A stretch of DNA of 46,042 bases from Neelides folsomi (taxonomy: Eukaryota > Arthropoda > Collembola > Neelipleona > Neelidae), in contig JAQGBZ010000455.1 of assembly GCA_034687125.1 (NCBI GenBank), forward strand, positions 1 to 46,042, written 5' to 3'. Made by a program: the position numbers and the translations under genes. The notes below the pieces were generated by a model. It saw only the letters and a program-made list of their open reading frames with translations. It searched no databases and was not told the DNA's origin. Below, piece after piece: positions 1 through 12,600 of this stretch; position 1 is the first letter of the stretch, and each line of letters begins with the position of its first letter.

Positions 1-119
1 TGATTCATTTTTGAAAACCTTTAGAAACGCTCAAAATAAAATTCTTTTCCGAATCTTCTCCCTTTAGATTACTAATTTCCATATTAGTAAGAGCAAATAA
101 TCTTAATTAATGAATTCAC

Positions 120-579
120 TTGTATTTAGAACTCCTAGTAAAGGGAAGAAAACAATAGGAAGAAGAGCTGTGACAGCTAAAGGAATTGCTTCAACCATCC
201 AGTAAATAGCCATTAAAAGAATCACATAGGCGCATTTGAACTTCTAATAACAAAACGAGATATCAATTTTTTTTCATCTTTTTTCATTATAAATTAGAAC
301 CTACGTCTGATTCCCCTGAGTCAGAATATTTAATTTTAATTTCACAATTTAAATATGTAATTATATAGGCTGAACAAATGTCAGAAACGAGCAATTATTG
401 AGTCTTTGGTAAAGTTTTACTTGAGGCGGAAGTTGTGGGAAAATGGAAAATCTTACCGTGTCTTCTTTTCCATTTGTTCCATTGTCAGTGTCTATGAATA
501 TAATAGGAAGTAGAATAAAAGGCATTGTCACTGTCACTATAAACCTCCATCTTTCAAGCAAGGAACTTAACTTGCCCAT
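120..579 (-). CDS. SLC13-family sodium/carboxylate cotransporter, N-terminal part (partial)
   Basis: Two exons of a gene that runs off the left edge. Exon 1 (579-457) begins with ATG and encodes a short cytoplasmic start (MGKLSSLLERWR) and a first hydrophobic helix (FIVTVTMPFILLPIIFI); it ends at a consensus donor (ACG|GTAAGA). Exon 2 (243-120) follows a TTATTAG acceptor in phase and encodes CAYVILLMAIYWMVEAIPLA followed by VTALLPIVLF and GVLNTS. The YW-x-EA-(I/L)-PL-x-VTALLP signature is the hallmark of the animal SLC13 (NaDC/NaCT/Indy) family of plasma-membrane Na+-coupled di- and tricarboxylate or sulfate carriers. The donor after codon AAT-ACA-A is tentative. The next exon is not visible in the remaining 119 bases, so substrate class cannot be decided. 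Family assignment is firm; the ortholog is not. Confidence 0.85.
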
Positions 580-3258
580 TATAAGCTTTTTTAATACTTT
601 GTTGCTCCTTGGGATTATTTTAAGTCACCGCAGAAAGTCTACGAAGAGTAATTCAATAAAACATGCAATAGACGGATAGCGTGGACAATAAACTGGAACG
701 AAGGGGAAATCGATTGACAATTATAATCAAGTTTTTAATAGGTTTAATTTTTTAATAAGTTTTTAAGATACTCCAATTTGACAAAGAATGAGTGTCAAGT
801 CAAAAATGATAAAAATCACATCACGTCACTTCATAACTTATCTTACTAAATAAACATTAACATTATAATAGCTAATGTTATGAGTGAAAATCTGTTTTCC
901 TTTTAAAGGAGATTATTGAAATATAATTGCGAAAATGTCTATGGCTCTTTATCTCTATTATAACCTTTATAATTGAAATATTGTGGCAAACGATTATAAT
1001 TTTAAATTATCAGTCAATAATAAGATTGAAGTTATTAAATAAACATTCGCACAACTGGTCCTTAATTATTCAATTAATTATTCTATGAACTTTGTATGCA
1101 CAAATTATAGTTTAAGAGAAATTGAAGATTCTGTTCTCTAATCCTCTGTTCCCTAATAATAATAAAGTTCATACTGACAAAGTTTTTATATTTTTATTAT
1201 AATAACTCTAATCAAATAATCAGAAATAGTGTTAAATAGGGTTCCGATAAAACGGAAGATTGATATAAATAAAAAATACGTCAATTTTCTATTATGGAAT
1301 TGTGTTATTTCATAGAATTTGCAATTGTCGAGGGTTAATCATTCATGTGACATTGACGCATCTATATATCTACCGAATCACGTAAAACACTTTTTGGGAT
1401 AAAATATGATAATATTGTATACTTAATATCAGTGAGTTACAATTATAATATGTACATTAAATACATAATAATTAAATAGTCTGATAAAACGTACAATGGA
1501 ACGGACGCGCTCTCAATTAGTTCTGGTTCTAACTGAATATAACTTATCCTACATTTAGGCTGGTCATGCTAAAGACATCATATTCATATTAGATAGAATA
1601 TTATTATTATACGTTTGTTATTCATCAATTGATAGATTTGCGTTTGCCTTCGTTCTTCCTATCATTAAACACAAGTTCACAGGTGTGTTTTAAATTTTGG
1701 ATCACTTCCCCTTTTTAATATACACTTCCCCATTTTTATAATAAATTACACACTAATTATTACTTTTAGACTATACTGTTAATTACTACCTTTCATGAGC
1801 GTAATCGCCCATGTCATAAAAGGCTATTCTAATAGCAATACAATTTCTTAAGTTTCTAACTCAATGTCAGTTCATTTGATCGCATCTTTATTCTTTCGAT
1901 CAGCTCTTGCCTTCTTGCTGTTGATATTATGATTAAGAAATAAGGAATAACAAATATTTATAGAGATTACAAATGCATAATGAATATTACCATTAAGACA
2001 ATTTATGATATACTACATTTACTGATAGTAAAGGTTGTTTAATAAATTAATAAATGAAATGCATGGACTGAAGTTTAATGTTTAAAAGTCCAATGTTCAA
2101 ATGGAAAAACAAAACTATCTTGTGATTTATCATAAACAAATGTATAGCTTACCTATTAACTTATTATTTTTATCATAAATGATTCTGTATGTGTGTATAA
2201 TAAAGATTAATGCATTAGTTGAAAAATGTGCTGGCATCAAATTTTTATGAAGTTCGTCATAAATAAAATGACGATATCGACAATTCATGAATATGATTAG
2301 AATGATTACATTTGAATAAATGTTAAAGAGGATGTTTGTAATTGATAATTGATATTTTTTATTATTCTTTTATTCGGATTCGAATTTGTTCATTATATCT
2401 CTAAATCGCAGTAGAATTTGAGGTCATTATATTTCCAGTGATTTAATTCATTTTATAAATAAATTCCTTATTCAATTTTCAAAAATATCTTTTTCACATT
2501 TATAACCATTATTTGAATCATCTAATAATTCTAGAAATCTGTTATTTTCATTAATTCATTTAAAAAACTAACATTTTTGAATACTTAATTATAACAATAA
2601 TAGTGATGTAAAAATTCACTTTTATATTTCAATATGTCCTTAAATGCTAGTTTATGTCCTAATGGAAGTCCAAACAACTTTATTTTTCCATACAAAAGAT
2701 ATTTTCACTATTATTTAATTCAGATCTTTCACAAGAGTTTTAAACATAATTACTTACGTATACTAATGATTATGTATGTTGACTATAAATAAGAATTACA
2801 TCACTATAAAAAACCCGCTACCTTAAAAATCAAAATGAAAAACACCTTAAATGAGAGTCTCACAAACGATCCGATCTCTCTAATAACCCACGTTTTAATA
2901 TATTATTTCCTAATTAATACGCATTATTAATAATAACTATTCAGAGAGATTCCTCTACTTTGTTTTATTGTCGTCTCTTCGCTTAGTATTTGGTTCGTAA
3001 TTAAGTTAATTTAAAGCACCATTCTCTCCAAAAACCACAATATCTATTTCAGGTTTAAAATTTTTTTTTGATCCTATGTATTTATTTGGGTTTCATTCAA
3101 TATATTTGGTATTATTACGTGGATTCTTTTCAAATGTTCGTTTAGCACTCTCAATTTAACAATGGAACGAGGAAGGTTATTGAGTAATATATTTTTTACA
3201 AAAATTCATTATATTTATATTAAGGCTAAAGAACTAAAAAGATCAAGATTCAAATATC
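580..3258. other. AT-rich intergenic spacer, SLC13 to HMGCR
   Basis: Head-to-tail spacer between the start of the SLC13-type gene and the stop codon of HMG-CoA reductase. No exon-like open frame, RNA gene or clear mobile element is recognised. It presumably includes the SLC13 promoter just above 579 and the 3' UTR of HMGCR just below 3259. Confidence 0.5.
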
Positions 3259-5106
3259 TTACATGCAAGCATGCATGCAGGTGGCTGGTGTAAGGAGTTT
3301 CGTTCCAAAGGGGGAAGGAGTTGTAGGACTTGTCACTTTTGAGGGATTCCCACTGACCGACACCGAGAGACTGCTGAGGCTCACAGAGGACGGAGACGCA
3401 GTTAAATTCGTCGAGGATCGATTGTGCTTCAAATGGGAGGCAACAAGATGTCCAGCTGCGAGGGCTGCCATCAACGAAAGTTCACCAGCTACCACCGTGG
3501 CACAAACGATTCGAGCCAAATTGGCCGAATTCTCTCCTGGTTTTTCTAAATGAGCTCCTTTACAACCCAGGAGTTCAAGACAGGCGGATTGGGCTGGTAA
3601 AATCGTTCCACCTCCAACAGTTCCAACTTCAATGGAAGGCATCGTACAGGAAATGTAAAGATCGGATCCATTTTCTCCCCAAGGTTCCATGAGGGTCATG
3701 CAATTGCTACTTCCTACGTTCTGAGCAGGGTCCTAACAAATGAAAAATTAAAATTATTAGTCTTTTCGTTTGATAAGTCTTCATGAGTTCAAAAGCCTTC
3801 CTAAGTTCAAAAGGTAAAAATAATGAAAATTTACCTGTCCAGTAGCAATGTAAATAGCTGTAACAATGTTGGCCGCATGAGCATTGAATCCTCCGATAGA
3901 TCCAGCTACGGCTGATCCGATGAGATTCTTAGCTACATTAAGTTCTACGAGGGCAGTGACGGTCGTCTTAAGTATTGACGTGACAATGTGTCCAGGAACG
4001 ACGGCTTCAGCCACTACAGATTTCCCACGACCTTCGATCCAATTCACAGAAGCTGGTTTCTTGTCGGTACAAAAGTTGCCGCTGAGTGAGAGGATTTCCA
4101 TTTCAGGAAAAATATCCTTCAAATCTCTGAGAGCTACTTCTGTTCCTTTTGAAATGATATTCATCCCCATCGCATCTCCTGTTGTGGCTACGAATCGGAC
4201 AAAGAGGAATCTCCCAGCAAGACGACATTGGATTCTCACGAGACGGGCAAATCGACTAGTCGTTTCAAACCCGCTCTTTACTTTTTCGAAATTCTCTTTC
4301 GCCTCGAGCCAAGAAGCTGCATCGACTGCCATCATTGCGGATGGGAAACGAAGGACGGGGCCTCTTGACATTCCATCGGCCACGAGTCGGCTCTGAACTC
4401 CACGTTCCAAAGCTCTGCACCCACGATTCGTACTAGCCACCAAACATCCTTCTGTGGTGGCCATTGGGACTTGATACACTTTACCGTCCAGGCGTAAAGG
4501 GCCGACGATGCCGACCGGAATCGGCACATAGCCAATGACATTCTCACAGCAGGCGCCCATGACTCTTCCGTAGTCATAGCCTTCATAGGGAAGTTCTTTC
4601 AACGCGTCGCACTTCCCATTCAATCTCTCAATGAGCTTTCTCCTAAAATGACAAAAATTAGAATAACAATTCGCTCTCAGACATGGGATGAATATTTGTT
4701 CAATAAATCATGCATAATTGCATATTTAATGCCATTTAATGGGAAGAAGGAAGGGTGTCAAGTTTCGGGAAATGTTCACTTATTTGTGCGTATGAAAGTG
4801 GATATAACTGATTAATTTAAAAAAAAGTTCCGGAGTGATTCCTTTTTTTCTCTCCTTACTTACCTAATTGCAACTCCTCTTTCAGGGTCATCTGTGACTT
4901 TTTCCAGTTGGTACGGCAGAATCACCTTCCCATCAATTAAAGTAAGGATTTCCTCATCACTGAGCTTCTTCACATTTCCTTCGTAATGATAGAGAGCACG
5001 GAGTCTTTCGAGGGGATTTACGTCCATCTCGCCTTTGGAACTCTTCTCCTTTACTTTCGTCGAACGATCTTTAATCGTTAGTCTTTCAAGCTTCAGGTCT
5101 TTTTCT
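3259..5106 (-). CDS. HMGCR: HMG-CoA reductase, catalytic domain (class I, eukaryotic)
   Basis: Reduces HMG-CoA to mevalonate with 2 NADPH, the committed step of isoprenoid synthesis. In arthropods, which do not make sterols de novo, it feeds juvenile hormone/methyl farnesoate, dolichol and ubiquinone. Exons: 5106-4864, 4642-3835, 3732-3259; GT-AG junctions keep frame and give 508 codons including the stop. Signatures in order: [41 protein letters not shown] (catalytic Glu), [32 protein letters not shown] (catalytic Lys), [33 protein letters not shown] (catalytic Asp), [21 protein letters not shown], and SHLKHNRSS carrying the general-acid His plus the Ser at the position phosphorylated by AMPK in vertebrates. 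The C-terminus extends about 55 residues past HNRSS in a Ser/Thr-rich tail. The first visible exon opens in phase at a CTACATTTCAG acceptor. An in-frame ATG at 5027 (MDVNPLERL) would give a 481-aa protein. No exon encoding the membrane/sterol-sensing region is seen between 5107 and the next gene. Confidence 0.95.
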
Positions 5107-5869
5107 GAAATGTAGAGAAAAAAGAAGAGTTTTAGTGTGAGAATGAATCTTTAATGATGCTAATCGAGAAGACCTGTTAAATACTATCATATTACCCATT
5201 AAAATAAAAGCTTTCATGTAATAAATTTTTATATATATTTTATGATACAAATATTTAACCACTATCCTCTTCTTTATATATGACAAATTAAATCTTTACG
5301 ATCAAAAAAAAGATTTCTATTATTCTATTCAAACTCCGCAAAACTTATTTATACGTAAAAATACGGAAAATCTCGAAAAAATTCACCTTCTAAAAAACTA
5401 AAAAAGCATTTTACAAAATTTTATAATTATGTATTCTCAATGGTTGCTTTTATCCATATTATGTAAAATTATTATAAAATAAACAATTTCGTCCTTTGTC
5501 ACTTATTATATAATAAACTGAAATTTAAAGAATTGTGACAAAAACAAGATACTCGCTAATAATGAACAATGATGAGACAAAATATGTAAAAAGGGTAAAA
5601 AATACGTTACTGACAGAAACTTGAAAAATAAAAATTAATTGAACAACGCAATTGTCCACCTTGTGGAGGATCTCCCCTATCCCTCACCACATTTTTATTT
5701 AATCAGAGATTATAAAATGGAAATGGTCTGAAGGCACTTTGATTGATATAAAAGTAAATGAATGTCACCTATGGAAGAAGATAAGTTGCTCTTAGAATTG
5801 GGAGAACCGGTTACTTGAGTGGAAATCATTATTGTGAATTTGTATTAAAAAATGTAAAATTAATGTGAG

Positions 5870-6240
5870 AGTTGAAGGTGAGCTGTGGAGGTGCTGTTGG
5901 GAGCGAGGATGATTATTTGGATCCAAAGGTGCCTGGAGAACTGGCGAGACGTCTCCTCAGCCCAGGGATTTTATATAAGAAGGGAGTCCGGTGGGGACTG
6001 GTCTTGTCACTGGTACCTCAAGAGAGTCCAATTCTTCTCCTCAAGTTCACTTGGCTCGATGGACCCGATCTCTTCCACCAATGGTCATGTGTCGAAGAGA
6101 AGACTCGCTCTTAAGGCAGCTGATAGATCCCCACCCAAACGGACATGCCCACGGCCCACTTCCTTATATCATACAACTACAGGGAGTATAGAGCACTTCT
6201 TGGAAGGAATATAACAGGCACCTACCAGGTTCTTGAGAAT
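5870..6240 (-). promoter_or_regulatory. GC-richer block with TATA-like motif, possible HMGCR promoter/5' exon
   Basis: A ~370-bp block of near-balanced base composition in an AT-rich spacer. On the minus strand it holds TATATAAAA (about 5966-5974), spaced to start transcription near 5940 toward the HMGCR exons. The plus strand reads TTTTATATAAG at the same place, so direction is not decided by the motif. The three short overlapping open frames on the plus strand look like a by-product of low AT content, since they show no recognisable domain and no splice continuity. Promoter function is inference from composition and position only. Confidence 0.3.
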
Positions 6241-7479
6241 TTAATATGCGAAACACCCAGGCAAAATTTCGCAGTCATTCCAGTTGACTATTTCACTATG
6301 CCCCGCGATGTTTTAGTTTAATTACAATCAACGGCAAATTAACCAATGACGATTAATAATCCTTGTTTGTAATAAATATAAAAATCGTTAAAGTGGGAAG
6401 GATTAATCGTTGGGGAATTGGGGGAAAGAAATGGAGGATTATTGATATGAGAAATTATAAGGTATATAGAGAGTTTACGAACCAAGCTGTTTATTGGACT
6501 TTGATTTTTATGATTTATTATTCACAATTTTCTGATACATGAGTATCTGCAAAATTATCAAAGTTGTAATTTTGAATGATTAGGATTAATATTGCGGATG
6601 TTACCGTTTTATTACAAATGAAATGGAGATGAATAATTGAATAAATATTGTTGATAAAATGAGATAGCATGTGGAGTTTGGGAGTTTTGTGTAAAGTTGA
6701 CAAGAAATTGAAAATTGAATGATAAAAAACTCCTTTCTTTGTAGATTGTATCTTGAAGCTTCCTTGAATATTTTCTATCCTTCTTCCATTCTTATTGAAA
6801 TGGGGCCGGAAACAGAAAGAATCCAATTGTAAATGTTTATAAATATGAGCCAATCGGAATGACAATTTATGACAAAACCATCAACTATTTCTAAAAATGG
6901 AGAACGCCAAAGGAAAGGTGTTGTGTATTATTATGGAAAATATTGATAGTAGATCTGTTTTCCATTGACCCGATTCTCTGTTAAAGATTACTTTTGAATT
7001 CTCAATTTTATTATCAGAATTATCACCTATGCTTTATGTACTTTCGGTAGATCAGAGAGTCGATTTTGATATGATTGTGTCCTTTAATGTAAACACACTA
7101 TTTAGCAGTGGATACAAAACCCTTTGGAAGATGCTAGTAGAAAAAAGGGTTAAGTGTGGTAAGTGTCTTTCTCTATACCATTAAAATTCATCAAATGTAC
7201 TTTAATCATTCATCAAATGTATCAGTGGGGAATCATGAAGAGTTGAATAGGATTGAATACCAATTTTGCTCCCAATGATAATAATATTTTGATGATTTAC
7301 TAAAGAGTTTTTATTAGAGATAAAATATGTATATTATTGTAAATACTGTAAATGCTAAATATTGTAATTAGTATAATAAAGAAAAGCTTTATATCTTTTC
7401 ATATTTTTCAAAGTTCAAACCTTTATCCATTTCATCTTAATAATATTCATCTCAATCGAAATCATCGCATTATCGCACA

Positions 7480-7680
7480 TGAAGATGAAGAGAAAAGAAG
7501 AAACGTGTTTTAATGAACACGCATTATCAGAATGGGTAGTGACGTCAAAGGGTTTTGCACTGAAAATGAGGTCGGTTATGGGAAAGACCGTTCATGAGAA
7601 AAATATACCTTTACGCTCGAAAATAAACGTACGTACGCCTTCAGGATCATGATGTCATGATTCCATTAGACTGTCAACAA
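7480..7680. promoter_or_regulatory. Cluster of palindromic motifs including a consensus CRE
   Basis: Within 200 bases: CGTGTT-TTAATG-AACACG (7504-7521), the full CRE palindrome TGACGTCA (7540-7547), a GGTC...GACC inverted pair shortly after, CGTACGTACG (about 7628-7637) and ATCATGA-TG-TCATGAT (about 7656-7671). Such density of dyad motifs is unlike the flanking AT-rich sequence and suggests binding sites for dimeric transcription factors. It lies upstream of HMGCR and downstream of HELZ. Function is inferred. Confidence 0.3.
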
Positions 7681-9653
7681 TTAAATGCGTTTTATTTATC
7701 AGAATACATTCTTACTTATAGTATGGAGATTCATAGATAAATATGGTGATTAATAAATATAAAATTATTTGTTACTCATTCATATCAAAACATAATTATC
7801 GTTCAAATGTACAAATAATGCATACAATTATATCTGAAATTTTATGGGGAATTTTGTTAGTAGTGATAAATGTTTGAATCTCTATTTTTATCATGCAATA
7901 AATAACTACATACGTATACAGGTATAATATGTACTTATTATCTATATTATCTACACCTGTTTATGCATTATGTTAGTAGATCGTTATCAGATCAATATTA
8001 TCATCAAAACCATACATTATAAGTATGTATAAATACTTTTATTAGCTAATTAATATGGTTTAAATAATTGTTTAAAAATTAGTTTAGCAAAGATGGCTCT
8101 TGACATGAAACTCACAATCAGACAGGTGAAATAGCTGAGAAATACTTTGTAAACTTTCATTGAATCAAAGAATGCAGATGCAAAAGACTTATTGATATTA
8201 TTCATAAAATAAATGAAATGAACATGAATTTGCTCTCCTCCTAAATAAGAATGCATTTTTTAAATAAAATTATAATATATACGTTATTTTTGACATATAA
8301 ATCAGATTCTTAACTCGTCTTTACTAAGAAAAATCAATTTGGAACTTCCTACAAGTTTGAATTATTCATCAGTTTTCCTTAAATGTTTTCCTTAAAAATT
8401 CCTTTTGTTATGTCTATTAATTTATTGACGATCTAACTACAGGTTGATCCCATGAGGTGCTTTAACAAAAACAAGTTTTTATAACTCTGTTTTGATTTCT
8501 CAGAATGTGTATAAGAGTTTAATATGGATCATGAAAGTAACTGCTTTACTATCTTATCATGTGCTTTCGGGATGTTGCTTAAGATTAATAAAGAGCAGAT
8601 TTACAATAATATTTGTATATCTAGCTATTATATGTATATGATATGAAGAGTATACCTATGTAGATATTTGATTAATCAAGGTAAAGAAGGCTGTAAAATC
8701 GAATAATGTATAGTTATCCCCAATATAAATGATATTAATAAAATTTCCCCAATAGGCTTTAATAAATGATACAGCTAATTGCTTACTACTAAATAATATG
8801 GCAAAATATTTATGATGACATTTTGCGTCATTCGGTTGTTGTTGAATAAAAAATAATGTTTGATTAAATATTGGGTACAATTTTTATTCATTTCGAAATT
8901 TAGGGAAAATAAAGTTCATTGTTATTTGTTAGGGACAAATTACACTAGGTATATAATAAATTAATATTAAATATGGTAAATGTATTATGGTAAACTAAAA
9001 AGTATATTTTTATTAACTACTAACTATAAACTATAATTATAAGGTTAATATCATTCTTATTACAGACTTTTGTATTATTTGTAAAGTATAGTACTTTTAG
9101 AAAGAAATGAAGTTACGATTATGATTATTTCCTCAATAAAAATAAACAACATCGTATAACTCCAGGTTATTCCTTCAACTTTTTTAAATTGAATGAATAA
9201 ATTCAAAATATAATAAATCTGTATATTATTTATTTGTATAATTAGTAGTTTTAAGATAAGTGATTGCGTGGTTAACGTGCGAAATTGAATAAGTAACATA
9301 ATAAGCTCAATTTGCTAATTATATCAAATATTCATTAATACTTTTCTTGAGTAACTTAAATTGTTAATATAAACTTTTATATTTTGTATTAAGGTCAGTG
9401 CAATGAGGTCACAAATATTGTTACTTTTAATCAAATTCAAATCTGAAAAAATAATTTCCCTTTCATTCTATATTTTTTACTTATACGACAACTAAAATTC
9501 GTTGACAAAAGATCAAGTTATGATTAGGAAAATACAATACTTGGTTTTTCACAAACAAAATGGAAAGTATGTTTCTTTGAAAAGATTACACAGAATGGTA
9601 AATCTAAATCTAAAATTATTGGTAAATTGGTAATCTAATCTTCTAATACAATT

Positions 9654-12600
9654 TCATTTTCCTTTTTCACTCAATAAAATCTCCAGTGCCATATTTAGAT
9701 CTTTGTTACTTTTTGACAATGCTTTGATAACTCTCCACTTTTCAAACCCCATTGAAACAAGTTGGGCGATTTTTTCATGAGCTGGCATATCCCCAGGAGT
9801 CATTACAACAGCTTTAGGGGGTTTGACCCTCTTTTTCACTTCCGTCCAAACAGGCTCTTTGGTTTGAACAGGCGAAAGAGATCCCAAAGCTGGAAATTCT
9901 CTGAGCAAGTCTTCCGAACTCATTGATGAATTTGAATTTGATCTGGTCGGAGTTGGTAATTTGGTTGGAGCAGAAAATAAAGTACCATCTTCAAAGAATG
10001 AAAGACCGTTAGCTCCATTCACAACACTAGTTTGAATATTAGGTATCTTTCCTATTGGTTCACAATAGCTATTTCCAACTTTAAAATTGGTCTCAACCAA
10101 GTCATCATCAAAGAAATTCTTGTAATTTAATTTCGTTGGTTGACCTAAGTTTGAAAGAAGCGATGAGAGCCCATTAGACGACCCATTTGAACCAAATAAA
10201 GTGAAATTTTTGAACTTTTCAGAATTATTAATCGGGTGTGAACCATTTCGAGAAGATGCAGGTAATTCTGCATTGCTTGATATTCTAGGTGGAGGAGCTT
10301 GAACTTTCTTCAACTATACAAAAGCAAGATAATAAATATTCAAGATAATTCACAAGTAGGATATCATCATAAATCATAATCATAAGATTGAAATCAAACC
10401 AACAAAATTGATAGATAATAGATGTTATAACCCAAGGCTTACCAAATCATTCAAGGTAACTCCGAATAGAGATTTGTTTTCAGCAGCAATAGACACGAAT
10501 TTAGTCCAATATTTTCTAAACAATAAATAATTTTGTATAAAAAGTTCAGCCAATGTAATAGTAAGTATTAAACTGAAATGATTTAATTAATTATTTTTGC
10601 TCAGCTTACTTGCAATCGCCCATTGTGCAAAGGGATTTTGCATTGCCAACGACGGCAACTAAGCTGCTGGCTCTTGTCACAGCTGTATTGAAAAGCTGAG
10701 TGCTCGAAAAGAATTTTAAATCCTTGACTGTGCGAACAGTCGTTATTAAAACAACTCGATATTGATGCCCTACGAGAAAAATAATAATTCATGTAATATT
10801 TAATAGGTATTTTAATGAAATGAATTTATTAAAAATTAATGTAAAATTTATATAAAAGTGTTTTAACAAATGGGAATAGTGGGGAGTAAAAGTAAATAAG
10901 TATTCAAAGAATTTACCTTGAATATTATTCACACTTTCCACGTTGACATAACCAAGCTTAGCTGCTTTTAATGTACTTCTAATCCTAGATACTTGTTCAG
11001 TGTAAGTGGAAAGGACAGCAATGGAATGTTCCTCTTTGGCATCGCCCCAAGTCTTCGGCCATGAAGCTAAAATTTCTTTCACACGCTTCACAATTTCCTT
11101 CACCTTAATTTTTTTAAATAAATTTCAATATTAGTTTACTATTAATCTCTACAAATAGTTCTTATTTAAAATTATTTTATATGATAATATTAATATAAAT
11201 TATAATATTGTGCTAAAATTATAAGGTGTAAAATAGGGAAATCGGTCAACCTCTTCGACGTTGAAAAAACTTGTAGATTCTCGTTGTTGTGATTCTTTCC
11301 CTTCAACGTGGAAAAATGTAATCGGATAGAAATTGGAATGTTCTGGTTGAAGACTCGATGCCTTGAGCGGAGCGTTGTAAAACAAGCTCGAAAACTAAAT
11401 AATGAAATTAAGAGTTTGTATAATTATTCTAATACGACTTTACTAATATTAACTACTAATACCTACTCTAGGTGTTTATAACTGTTATAATATGTAATAC
11501 GTTGGTAATTGTCTATGTATTATCCTACATTGCATAATGTTTACATAGGTAGAAGTAAATTTTAATTACATTGACTATAGCTTCATGGCTTCTATAGTTT
11601 TCAGAAAGAAGAACTCTACAATGGTGACCTTTAGGATAAAGTTTATTCAGTCGATCCAACAATGTAGAACCTTTTCCACAATACGATTCTGGAGGTAACT
11701 GCAGAATGGAATTGAACGTCATTATTCTCATTATTATAAAAATAGGGATAGGGATTAGAAATAAGGATATATTTATGGTGAATAAGCAATAACGAAGTGA
11801 GAACTTCATAAAAGTATGTGAAATATTTACTATGGAAAATTAATTACCTGCATGTGATCTCCAGCTAAAATAATCTTGGTTTCTGTACCAGCATATATAA
11901 GAGGTTGAATTGCTTCCCCTTCATATGCTTGAGCTGCCTCATCCAGAAAAATGTGAGAAAAGAGATCTGAAAGTACAAAATTTTATAAATTAGTAAAGAC
12001 TAAAAGACACCAATAATTTGTTATCAAAATTCATGAAATTATCATTTATAGTATTAAAATTTATTATTTACCCTTTCCCAATCCTAGGTTGCAAAGATGA
12101 TAGCTAGTTGAAAGAGTAACAATTACAACATCGGAATTCAAGATATGGATCTTATCCGGGAGTCCAAGATTTTTAGATTCAATAAGCGAACTCTAAAAAA
12201 TACATTTTGATTTGAATAATGAAACTATCTCGACTTATATATTTTATTTATATTTTAGCATTCGACCAAGAAAAATGAAGCTCACTTTTATAACTTTGTT
12301 AGGGCTAACACTAAACTGACGACTTTCTTTAGAAACGCGCAAAATATTGGTATCGTGTCCTTCTTTAGTCCAAAGACTTAAATGTTGAGAGATGTATCTG
12401 TTTATTTAAAATAGATTTAATATTTTGGAATATATGAATTATACTTATTCTTTGTTAAAACTTACAAATCAGCGGCTGAATTTGATTGTGTGCAAATCAA
12501 AATCTTTTTGTTCAAACAGACAAGTTTCTTTATGCATTGAGCAAGAGTATAAGTTTTGCCAGTGCCGAAAGGACCTATGAAAAATAAAAATTAACCAAAT

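Larger units (their letters stand above)
5107..9653. other. Intergenic/5' region of HMGCR
   Basis: 4.5 kb upstream of the visible HMGCR exons and downstream of HELZ. If HMGCR has further coding or 5'-UTR exons they must lie here (or inside the HELZ locus). I find no frame resembling the eight-helix membrane domain. The stretch 5870-6240 is markedly GC-richer than its surroundings, and 7480-7680 has a cluster of palindromes; both are listed separately. The rest is AT-rich and featureless. Confidence 0.45.

Noticed and set aside
5086..5286. Minus-strand open frame extending upstream of the HMGCR exon
   Set aside because: It is in a different frame from the HMGCR coding exon and crosses the CTACATTTCAG acceptor; it is intronic sequence.
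5872..6214. Three overlapping plus-strand open frames of 66-109 codons
   Set aside because: They lie in the GC-richer block, show no recognisable domain or splice continuation, and overlap in different frames, which is expected where stop codons are rarer.
8050..8880. Short hydrophobic minus-strand frames considered as HMGCR membrane exons
   Set aside because: They do not resemble the sterol-sensing/membrane region and have no in-phase splice sites to the exon ending at 5106.
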